This document shows positions 6,279 through 12,450 of a DNA stretch of 12,450 nucleotides, in pieces. The notes beneath the pieces are model-generated. The model saw nothing but the letters and a program-made list of their open reading frames with translations, was not told where the DNA came from and did not search any database. The DNA comes from DAOTUB01 sp034437455. Lineage in GTDB: Bacteria; Chloroflexota; Anaerolineae; B4-G1. The stretch is from positions 1 to 12,450 of the forward strand of contig DAOTUB010000142.1 in NCBI GenBank assembly GCA_034437455.1, written 5' to 3'. The position numbers and the translations under genes are program-made. Position 1 is the stretch's first letter. Each line of letters starts with the position of its first letter.

Positions 6279-6758
6279 ATGCAAGCAATGCCGGTAGAGT
6301 TGGCCGAACAGATCGAGCAAATCCTGGTGGACGTGTGCCACAAGACAAAGGCCGAATGCATTCTACTGGCCGATATTAGCGGACAGTTGCTCAGCGCCCA
6401 GGGACAGATGGGCGTGATCGATCCAGTGCTCGTAGCGGCGCTGGCGGCCGGCGATGTAGCAGCGATGGCTGAATTGAGCCGCCAGATCGGGGAGAAAAAC
6501 TCTCACGGCTCATTCCTCCACGAAGGCGAGGAGAAGAACATCTACCTCCAAATTGTGGCTGACAGTTTTCTCCTGATCGTCATCTTTCGGTCCGCCACCC
6601 CCATTGGCCTGGTGCGGCTGTTCGCCCGGCGCGGAGTTGAGCGGCTATACCCACTGGCCGCCGAGTTCGAGGAAGGCTTGAGCCAACCGGGCGAGCTGCT
6701 CGGCGATGACTTTGGCGCCGCCTTGACCAGTGAATTGGAGAGAGCATTTGGAGTGTAG
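6279..6758 (+). CDS. MglB-like roadblock/LC7 protein 2
   Basis: This 159-residue paralogue of the gene before it aligns along its whole length: VELAEQIEQIL, then AECILLADISGQLLSAQG, then DPVLVAALAAGDVAAMAELSRQIG, then SFLLIVIFRSATPIGLVR, and a C-terminal FGAALTSELERAFGV helix. GGAGGG at 6267-6272 lies 6 bases before the ATG at 6279, a stronger signal than its neighbours have, which may raise its level relative to paralogue 1. The two could form homodimers or a heterodimer. In known MglA/MglB pairs the C-terminal part of MglB affects contact with the GTPase, so the conserved tail here may do the same. Its stop lies 2 bases before the GTPase start. Confidence 0.88.
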   Translation: MQAMPVELAEQIEQILVDVCHKTKAECILLADISGQLLSAQGQMGVIDPVLVAALAAGDVAAMAELSRQIGEKNSHGSFLHEGEEKNIYLQIVADSFLLIVIFRSATPIGLVRLFARRGVERLYPLAAEFEEGLSQPGELLGDDFGAALTSELERAFGV

Positions 6759-6760
6759 AG

Positions 6761-7345
6761 ATGTTTATCAACTGGAAATCGCGCGAGATCAACCTCAAGA
6801 TCGTCTATTACGGCCCGGCGCTCAGCGGCAAGACGACCAATTTGCAATACATTCACGCCAAGGTGAACCCCCGCATACGGGGCGAATTGGTCTCTCTCAA
6901 GACGCGGGGCGACCGCACCATCTATTTTGACTTTTTGCAAGTAGAGCTGGGGCAGATCGCCGGTCTCAAGCCCCGCTTCAATCTCTACACCGTGCCGGGG
7001 CAGGTCTATTACGTCGGGAGCCGTAAATTGGTCTTGCAGGGCGTCGATGGCATGGTCTTTGTCGCCGATTCGCAACGGCAGCGCATGGGAGATAACGTCG
7101 AGTCGGTGCGCGATATGGAGCATAATCTGCGCGAGTTGGGATTTGACTTGCAGACCACACCGCTCGTGCTACAGTGCAACAAGCGCGACCTGTCAGAGAT
7201 CGCCTCTGTGCCATTGATACAACAATGTCTCGGTTTTGACGATATACCTTGCTTCGCGTCGGTGGCTACCGAGGGAGACGCCGTCTTTGACACGTTGAAG
7301 GCGATCATCAATCTGGTGGTAAAACAGGTTCAGCAACAGATCTAG
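6761..7345 (+). CDS. MglA-like small GTPase
   Basis: This 194-residue Ras-like GTPase belongs to the MglA family, whose members control polarity and motility in Myxococcus and occur widely with roadblock partners. All motifs are present: P-loop GPALSGKTTN (18-27), switch I region LVSLKTRGDRTIYFDF (43-58), G3 TVPGQVYY (77-84), G4 NKRD (140-143) and a G5-like SVATEG (167-172). Arg52 and Gln81 match the Arg53 and Gln82 linked to GTP hydrolysis in Thermus MglA, so it should be catalytically competent when stimulated. It starts 2 bases after the upstream stop with only a weak ribosome site, so coupling to the roadblock gene is likely. It ends the operon; the second MITE-like element follows at once. 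Its physiological output here is unknown, since no motility genes are in view. Confidence 0.93.
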   Translation: MFINWKSREINLKIVYYGPALSGKTTNLQYIHAKVNPRIRGELVSLKTRGDRTIYFDFLQVELGQIAGLKPRFNLYTVPGQVYYVGSRKLVLQGVDGMVFVADSQRQRMGDNVESVRDMEHNLRELGFDLQTTPLVLQCNKRDLSEIASVPLIQQCLGFDDIPCFASVATEGDAVFDTLKAIINLVVKQVQQQI

Positions 7346-7353
7346 TGGTTAGT

Positions 7354-7503
7354 TCGACAATGGCACATGTACCTCTTTGTTCGCCGAAGGTCTCCTGACC
7401 GAGGCAGAACGGCCCTGTTTTAGCCCCAAAGTGGCTCGGTCAGGAGACCTCGCCCAACGTAAGGGGCAAATCCAGCGTCATTAAGCTAATGTGCTATTGT
7501 CAA
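7354..7503. mobile_element. MITE-like element, copy B (150 bp)
   Basis: This second copy has the same orientation as the one at 3034-3182 and is nearly identical along its length. The left end is TCGACAATGGCAC; the right end has two changes relative to a perfect inverted repeat. The inner pair AGGTCTCCTGACCGAG (7388-7403) and CTCGGTCAGGAGACCT (7435-7450) is perfect. GTTAGT occurs directly on both outer sides (7348-7353 and 7504-7509), a possible 6-bp target duplication. TA two bases outside each end is the other candidate. There is no coding capacity. It fills the gap between the GTPase gene and the next roadblock gene. Confidence 0.82.
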
Positions 7504-7535
7504 GTTAGTACGCACGCCACATCGGAGGACCAAAA

Positions 7536-7961
7536 GTGAGCGACAACAAGCATAAACCGAAAACTGCCGAGTTGAACCCTTTCGAGAGCATCCTCTCCGC
7601 AATGAACGAGGCGGGAGGATTTACGGTCTCGGTGCTGACGTCCTCGGAGGGGTTGCCTATCGCCACCGTGCCCGCCAGCTACAGCAGCGACCTGGCGGCG
7701 GCGATGGTGGCTTTGCTCCAGAGAGCGAGCAATGATGCACAAGGCCAGTTGGGAATGGCGGAGGTGGACGAGGTGACGATCCGCGACCACGACCACGTTC
7801 GCCTGGTGTGCCGCTATTTCACCGTGGGGCCTCGTCTCGTAGGGGCCGACGCCCCTACGGGGAGGACCAGGCTGATCCTGGCTGCGCTCGTCCCCCCTGG
7901 CTGCTACTACCGTCGCCTGACCAATCGGGCCGTTGAGCAGATCAAGCAGCAGCTTTCCTAA
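7536..7961 (+). CDS. Roadblock/LC7 domain protein with in-frame repeat insertion
   Basis: This 141-residue roadblock-type protein is of a different subgroup from the MglB-like pair: NPFESILSAMNEAGGFTVSVLTSSEGLPIATVP near the start, DLAAAMVALLQRAS, VRLVCRYF, and a final LILAALVPPGCYYRRLTNRAVEQI. The GTG at 7536 is chosen because GGAGG (7524-7528) lies 7 bases upstream. Residues ~99-110 (PRLVGADAPTGR) are encoded by a palindromic repeat and interrupt the strand pair expected between CRYF and LILAAL, so they probably form an added loop. It lies downstream of the second MITE-like element, so it may be transcribed apart from the operon. It is a likely GTPase regulator or signalling scaffold. Confidence 0.8.
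   Translation: MSDNKHKPKTAELNPFESILSAMNEAGGFTVSVLTSSEGLPIATVPASYSSDLAAAMVALLQRASNDAQGQLGMAEVDEVTIRDHDHVRLVCRYFTVGPRLVGADAPTGRTRLILAALVPPGCYYRRLTNRAVEQIKQQLS
7838..7859. repeat. CGTAGGGGC palindrome inside a coding sequence
   Basis: CGTAGGGGC (7838-7846) and GCCCCTACG (7851-7859) pair perfectly around the loop CGAC. Palindromes of this type are common intergenic repeats in Chloroflexota-like genomes. Here it keeps the frame and encodes LVGADAPT within the roadblock protein at 7536-7961. Confidence 0.7.
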
Positions 7962-8023
7962 CCTGCATCTCGCCCGCCGTCAAATCGGCAGACGGTCTGT
8001 TGTCTTTCTCGTTGAAACAAAAA

Positions 8024-8038
8024 AAGGAGTCAACAGTG
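8024..8038 (+). promoter_or_regulatory. Ribosome binding site deciding a GTG start
   Basis: AAGGAG at 8024-8029 lies 6 bases before GTG 8036. This makes the product begin with a typical Lys-Arg signal peptide, rather than at the upstream in-frame TTG (8000), which has no ribosome site. Confidence 0.7.
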
Positions 8039-11000
8039 AAGAGAGGGATTCCCCTCCTATGTATGATAGCAGTCCTATGCCTTAGTTGGCGCCGCCCCAT
8101 CGATGGTGCAGCGACCGCTCAAGACGAGGGCGAAAGAACCATCTACCTGCCTCTCGTTGTCCGTTCGATGGGTGGTACGGGCTTGATCGACGATTTCGAA
8201 GGGGATGAGGTCGGTCACGCCCACTGGTCCCCCTACGGATCCGGATTGGTCTGCAGCCAGACGACGCCCGGTTACCGCAGCGACCACGCGCTACGCATGG
8301 ACCTGACCGTGCCCGCTGCCACCTACGCCGGCTGTGGGCGTCCCGTGGATCCTGAAAGCTGGGTCGAGGCCGAGGGCCTGCGCTTGACCTGGCGCAGCGA
8401 CACGTCGGGGCTCACCTTCAGCGTTGCGCTGCTCGTCCCCAACACCTACTACTCCTCCCATTTTGTCACCGGGGGGGATGCCTGGGAAACCGTCTTCCTG
8501 CCCTGGGACAGCTTCATCAAAGGGGATGGCAGCAACACGCCCTTCTCGAGCGAAGAGCTCCCTTCCGTCTGGGCCATCGACTTCGATGTGGGCAATTGGC
8601 AGAGCCCGCAGTATGGCACCATCTGGATCGACGACCTCCGGCTGGCGACCGTATCCACAGGTGCCCACGCCTACTACGTCTCTCCCCAGGGGGACGACGC
8701 CTGGAGCGGCCTGCTGGCTTCGCCCAACGCCGACCAGACGGATGGCCCCTTCCGCACACTGGCCCGCGCCCAGGAGGCGGTCGGCGCGCGGCTGCAGTTC
8801 CCCCAATCCCAGGACATCAACGTCTTTCTCCGTGAAGGCACCTACCGGTTGGACACCACGTTAAACTTCAACGAGGAGGATTCGGGCCGCGATGGGTACC
8901 GGGTCGTCTACCGCAACTACCCCGGCGAGCAGCCGGTCGTCAGCGGCGGGGAAGCGCTGACCGATTGGCAGTACTACCGCGATGGCATCTATACCACTCA
9001 GGTCGACTGGACCTTTTACACCCTGTACGAGAATGGAGTGCGTGGTGTGCTGGCCCGCTATCCCAACCAGGATCTGAGCAATGGCCTGCCCAGCGGCAAC
9101 GTCTATATGCAGGTGAAAGCCCCGGTGCCGGGCCGCGAGTGGGAGGCCTTTTACTACGACCCGGCGACCTTCCCCAATATGCAAGACTCGTCGAATCTGG
9201 AGATCATCCTCTGGAACGGGGGACCGAACGGCTTCTACCATTGGTGGACCGAGACCGGGCCCATAAGCGTGTCGAGCGCGGACCAGACCGTCGAACTGGG
9301 CTTTGATCTGAACCACGATGATTTCAGGATGATCGGGCCGGGGACCGACTATCTCGTTCAGAACTCGCTGGATCTGTTGGACGCGCCCGGTGAGTTCGTC
9401 ATCCAGGGCGACACGCTCTACTATTGGCCCCGCGGATCGGGCGCACCCGAGGGCGTCGTCGCGCCCCGGATGACGCGCCTATTCTACCTATGGGGGCATT
9501 CGGACCCGGTCCACGACCTGGCCTTTGAGGGCCTGGTCGTGCGCGATACAGGTCGGGACACAGACTCTTGGCCGGGCTATCTCAGCTCTGCGGCGATCTT
9601 TCTCTACCGCGCCGAGGACATCGATATCGTGGGGAACCAAATCCATAACTTCGGCGGCTTTGGTGTGGAGCTACTGGGCACGCATATGCAGCGGGTCAAC
9701 ATCGAAAGCAACCTCTTCTACCACGGCGGGAAGAGCGCCGTCGTCTTCAGTGGAAATCCAATGGACAATGTGATGAACGACCATCGCGAAAACCGGGTGG
9801 TCAACAATTACATGCATCACCTGGGAGAGATGGTCGGTCACGGCTCCGGTCTGCGGATGTATAGCAGCGCAAGTAACTGGGTTGCCCACAATCTGATTCA
9901 TGACATACCTGCGGCGGCGATCTTCGTCTCAGGCTGCGTAGGGGTTCCGACAACGAAGGATCTCGCAGGAAATGCGTTCGCCTTCAACGACATTCACGAC
10001 GTGACGCTGGATTTTGAAGACATGGGGCCGATCTATATCTCCTGTGCTGGCCCAGGGACGATGGTCCACAACAACCATTTTCACAACACCAACGTCGACT
10101 ACGCCTTCGGCTCTGGAATCTACCTGGATGAAGGTCCGATCAGCACCACGATCAGCGCCAATCTGGTGGAAGAGTTCCAGCGCCCCCCGGAACAGGAGGG
10201 GTACATCACAGGCCTATTCTCCGCCGGTGACGTCGAGACGGTGATCGAGAACAACATCGCGGCCTACAATGAGGTACCCTACGGCGGGGTTATCCTACCG
10301 AGAGAGTACACGGCCAGCGGAGAAGGGGCACAGGAACCTGGGGACACCCCGGTCAACGATATCGACGTCTGGCGCAACATCTTCTACAACAACCACGGCC
10401 CGGTCTACGCGTTCAAATACGACCATCCCGACCACCGCCTGCGACAAGTCAATAACAACCTGTTCTACAATCCCGAGGACGTCTACCTGGTCCAGGGCCT
10501 GGCCGGAGTGGAGACGCTGGCAGAGTGGCAGATGCTCGATGGCAGTGGCTACGATCAGAATTCACTGGTGGCCGACCCGCTCTTCGTCGACGCCCAGGGG
10601 GACGACTACCGCCTCCGCTTCGACTCCCCGGCCTACGGCCTGGGGTTCGAGGACCTCAACTTCGTCGATATGGGGCTGCGGGCCGACTTCCCCTTCAGCG
10701 ACCCAAGCGACCCCCTGGCCCAGCTCTTCGTCACCTCGGACGTGGGGGGGCACGGGGCGACGCTGGCGCTGACTGCTGGCCAGCAGGCCCAGCTGACCGC
10801 CACCGCGCGCACCGAGACCGGCTACGTGGCCGACCTGACCGCAGCAACCGTCACCTACTTCAGCGAGACCCCCGCCGTCGCCACGGTGGATCCCACCGGT
10901 GGCGTCACCGCCCAGGGTTGGGGGGCGACGCGCATCATCGTGACTGTGACCCGAGGGAGCGAGAGTCTCTCCTTGCCGGTCTTCGTCCTGGTCGACGTCG

Positions 11001-11854
11001 ATCCTGCCACCGCGTCCACCATCCTGCCGCCGCCCAGCGAGCCCCCGCTCCCGGTTCCCCCCTTCGGTTCGCCGTTGCTGGAGAGCGACTACGACGACCA
11101 GTTCGTGGCCTTCAAATCCAACCCCTACGCCCGCTGGCGCATCGTCGAGGAGGGCGGCGACCAGATCTACTGCGCGCCACCGCAGCCGGGAGGAACGCTA
11201 GACAGTACATTCTCAATGTTCGGCTCGCCGTATTGGGAGGACTATGCAGCGTCACTCTGGGTCCGGTTCGGTCCAGCCAGTCAAGGGCTGGTGGCGCTTA
11301 ACACGCGCTTCAACGCTCGAGGATGGACGGGGTACGTCCATAGCCTGGACTTTGGAGCGGCCTATCTCGGCGGCGCCAGCCAGACCTACTGCAGCTACTG
11401 GAACTGTGATGGGTGGTGGGTGGGTACACAGATGCCGATCCAGCCTGGGGAATGGTATCATCTGCGGGCCGAGGTGGATGGCGAGTGGGTGCGCACCTTT
11501 GTGGACGGACAGCTCATCGGCGAACTGATGGCCCTGAGCACTCACCGGACCCGGGGCTACGTGGGCTTGAGTATTCTCGAGGACGTAGAGGTGTGCGTGG
11601 ACGACGTCGTCGTCCGGTCCCTCGATCGCTCGCCGGAGGCGATGGCTGGCGCCGAGATGGTCACCGTCACCCAGGTCGGCTCCGTCTACCTGGGGCCGGG
11701 CGTGACCTATCCCGTTGTGGGCGATGTGTGGATTGGCAACAATCTCTTCGTCCTGGATCGGACCCCCGACGGCGCGTGGGTCCAGATCCGAAACGATGTG
11801 ACAACGATGGAAGGATGGGTAGCTGCCTCTCAGGTATCGTCGATGCGCCGCTGA
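8036..11854 (+). CDS. Secreted modular parallel beta-helix protein
   Basis: This 1272-residue exported protein probably acts on or binds polysaccharide outside the cell. A signal peptide (MKRGIPLLCMIAVLCLSW) is followed by TIYLPLVVRS, a motif I associate with Chloroflexota secreted proteins. Domains by eye: about 50-205 beta-sandwich resembling CBM11/CIA30-type modules (DDFEG...ETVFLPWDSF); about 212-870 a right-handed parallel beta-helix opening with YYVSPQGDDAWSG and DGPFRTLARAQEAV and carrying repeated N-x-I-H / N-N-x-F rungs, as in GH141-like and pectate-lyase-like proteins; about 900-990 a Big2-type Ig-like domain (AVATVDPTGGVTAQGWG); about 1017-1199 a LamG/DUF1080-like jelly roll (WYHLRAEVDGEWVRTFVDGQ); about 1205-1272 a C-terminal SH3b-like domain (VYLGPGVTYPVVG, GAWVQIR, EGWVAASQV), which often binds cell wall. 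The catalytic residues cannot be assigned. There is no obvious link to the GTPase cluster. Confidence 0.88.
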   Translation: MKRGIPLLCMIAVLCLSWRRPIDGAATAQDEGERTIYLPLVVRSMGGTGLIDDFEGDEVGHAHWSPYGSGLVCSQTTPGYRSDHALRMDLTVPAATYAGCGRPVDPESWVEAEGLRLTWRSDTSGLTFSVALLVPNTYYSSHFVTGGDAWETVFLPWDSFIKGDGSNTPFSSEELPSVWAIDFDVGNWQSPQYGTIWIDDLRLATVSTGAHAYYVSPQGDDAWSGLLASPNADQTDGPFRTLARAQEAVGARLQFPQSQDINVFLREGTYRLDTTLNFNEEDSGRDGYRVVYRNYPGEQPVVSGGEALTDWQYYRDGIYTTQVDWTFYTLYENGVRGVLARYPNQDLSNGLPSGNVYMQVKAPVPGREWEAFYYDPATFPNMQDSSNLEIILWNGGPNGFYHWWTETGPISVSSADQTVELGFDLNHDDFRMIGPGTDYLVQNSLDLLDAPGEFVIQGDTLYYWPRGSGAPEGVVAPRMTRLFYLWGHSDPVHDLAFEGLVVRDTGRDTDSWPGYLSSAAIFLYRAEDIDIVGNQIHNFGGFGVELLGTHMQRVNIESNLFYHGGKSAVVFSGNPMDNVMNDHRENRVVNNYMHHLGEMVGHGSGLRMYSSASNWVAHNLIHDIPAAAIFVSGCVGVPTTKDLAGNAFAFNDIHDVTLDFEDMGPIYISCAGPGTMVHNNHFHNTNVDYAFGSGIYLDEGPISTTISANLVEEFQRPPEQEGYITGLFSAGDVETVIENNIAAYNEVPYGGVILPREYTASGEGAQEPGDTPVNDIDVWRNIFYNNHGPVYAFKYDHPDHRLRQVNNNLFYNPEDVYLVQGLAGVETLAEWQMLDGSGYDQNSLVADPLFVDAQGDDYRLRFDSPAYGLGFEDLNFVDMGLRADFPFSDPSDPLAQLFVTSDVGGHGATLALTAGQQAQLTATARTETGYVADLTAATVTYFSETPAVATVDPTGGVTAQGWGATRIIVTVTRGSESLSLPVFVLVDVDPATASTILPPPSEPPLPVPPFGSPLLESDYDDQFVAFKSNPYARWRIVEEGGDQIYCAPPQPGGTLDSTFSMFGSPYWEDYAASLWVRFGPASQGLVALNTRFNARGWTGYVHSLDFGAAYLGGASQTYCSYWNCDGWWVGTQMPIQPGEWYHLRAEVDGEWVRTFVDGQLIGELMALSTHRTRGYVGLSILEDVEVCVDDVVVRSLDRSPEAMAGAEMVTVTQVGSVYLGPGVTYPVVGDVWIGNNLFVLDRTPDGAWVQIRNDVTTMEGWVAASQVSSMRR

Positions 11855-11922
11855 AGCCTCAATCTATATCGACTTTGCTTACGCCTGCCATTCACAATCT
11901 GGGGGTAGACTATTCTGAAAAC

Positions 11923-11940
11923 GAGGAGCACCAAAGCGTG
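11923..11940 (+). promoter_or_regulatory. Ribosome binding site deciding a GTG start
   Basis: GAGGAG at 11923-11928 lies 9 bases before GTG 11938, where the receiver domain begins (DTTIILVDDE). The much longer open frame upstream runs through the preceding gene in another phase and is ignored. Confidence 0.65.
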
Positions 11941-12258
11941 GACACAACGATCATTCTCGTAGACGACGAAACGCGCATCTTGCACACCTTCGCCCGCACG
12001 CTCAGGTTGGGCGGGTACACCGTCATCACCGCCGAGAGCGAGCAGGAGGGGGTGGCATTGTATCATCAAGAGCAGCCCGACATCGTCCTGCTCGACCTGC
12101 ACATGCCAGGGATGAGCGGCCTGGAGGCACTCCAGACCATCCGGGAGCACGACCCCGAGGCGAACGTGATCCTGTGCACCACCCACGGTGACAAGGATGC
12201 CGTGATCGAGGCACTGCGGGCGGGCGCCTCCGACTTCCTTCCCAAGCCCATCGACTAG
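11938..12258 (+). CDS. Response-regulator receiver domain, ended early by TAG
   Basis: This 106-residue CheY-like receiver takes a phosphoryl group from a histidine kinase. Key residues are present: acidic pair Asp9-Asp10, phospho-acceptor Asp53 in VLLDLHMPGMSG, Thr81/Thr82 in ILCTTHGD, and Lys103 in PKPID. The frame stops right after KPID at TAG 12256-12258, before the last helix that a normal ~120-residue receiver needs. The same frame continues with VTLESAFRRC, which looks like that missing helix. So the gene is probably truncated, and any output domain is lost. It lies 83 bases after the beta-helix gene. No kinase is in view. Confidence 0.8.
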   Translation: MDTTIILVDDETRILHTFARTLRLGGYTVITAESEQEGVALYHQEQPDIVLLDLHMPGMSGLEALQTIREHDPEANVILCTTHGDKDAVIEALRAGASDFLPKPID

Positions 12259-12333
12259 GTGACGCTGGAGAGCGCGTTCCGTCGCTGCGTCGGTTGTCCT
12301 TTTGCCGGGTTTCTCACAGCTAACCTGGGGTGA
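12259..12333 (+). pseudogene. Read-through tail of the response regulator
   Basis: Past the TAG, the same frame gives VTLESAFRRCVGCPFAG and so on for 24 codons to a TGA at 12331-12333. The first ten residues fit the alpha-5 helix of a receiver (K-P-I-D-x-x-x-L-E-x-A-x-R-R). After that the similarity fades, so further decay or a frameshift is likely. Confidence 0.5.
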
Positions 12334-12450
12334 TGAAAGGAGGGCCTGTTTAGGCGATTTCCAACTGTAGAATTGGTGCCGGTTTTGTTCCTGCTCCACG
12401 AAGTTGATTCGGCAATCTGAGCCTTTCTGATTCGGTGCGTGGCGTTTGCA
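12334..12450. other. Right-hand end without a recognisable gene
   Basis: I find no ORF with a plausible start, no RNA gene and no clear terminator here. Two copies of GATTCGG near 12407 and 12430 are the only small-scale structure noticed. Confidence 0.5.

Noticed and set aside
10525..11301. 258-codon + strand ORF within the beta-helix gene
   Set aside because: Arg/Pro/Gly-rich shadow frame overlapping the Ig-like and LamG-like domains of the real gene.
11413..11937. Upstream extension of the response-regulator frame
   Set aside because: It overlaps the end of the beta-helix gene in another phase and is Arg/Gly-rich; the GTG at 11938 has a ribosome site and starts exactly at the receiver domain.
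11830..12399. Minus-strand ORF across the response regulator and right-hand end
   Set aside because: Antisense to the receiver domain; no recognisable motif and no evidence for a start.
12400..12440. GATTCGG direct repeat as an operator
   Set aside because: Only two 7-base copies with no adjacent gene or promoter; chance cannot be excluded.

Overview
The window is GC-rich and every convincing gene is on the + strand. Three things suggest a member of the Chloroflexota, perhaps Anaerolineae: a large number of roadblock/LC7 and MglA-type genes, a secreted protein with a Y-L-P-L-V motif just after its signal peptide, and interspersed palindromic repeats built on CGTAGGGGC or on 'GTCATTTCGAGCG'. 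This is an inference from style; no rRNA or marker gene is present.

Region 1 (1-3012). A gene cut by the left edge joins a DUF4388 (PATAN) tail to a roadblock domain and has a well-placed second start between the two. It is followed by two closely related 155-residue proteins with a cysteine-rich C-terminal half, distantly V4R-like. Between these paralogues lies a decayed C-terminal piece of another roadblock gene, so the [roadblock + paralogue] pair seems to have been duplicated and one roadblock copy lost. Next come a Cam-class gamma carbonic anhydrase with its full active site and a small acidic protein of unknown function. Two hairpins flank the carbonic anhydrase gene.

Region 2 (3034-7503). 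Two roughly 150-bp MITE-like elements in the same orientation bracket a tightly packed, partly overlapping operon: a small DUF6504-like protein, an amidoligase (COOH-NH2 ligase of glutamine-synthetase fold), a class II glutamine amidotransferase-like protein, two tandem MglB-like roadblock proteins, and an MglA-like GTPase. This is the most interesting part of the window. It looks like a peptide- or amide-forming enzyme pair tied to a small GTPase switch and its roadblock partners. A third fragment of the same element lies between the amidoligase and amidotransferase genes.

Region 3 (7536-12450). Another roadblock gene carries an in-frame palindromic repeat inside its domain. It is followed by a 1272-residue secreted modular protein (carbohydrate-binding-like, parallel beta-helix, Ig-like, LamG-like and SH3b-like domains) and by a response-regulator receiver that an in-frame TAG ends early. 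The last 190 bases hold no gene I can support.

Working model (inference): the roadblock/MglA proteins form a regulatory switch. The V4R-like proteins, carbonic anhydrase and amidoligase/amidotransferase pair would be effectors or client enzymes of it. All functional links beyond family membership rest on gene order.
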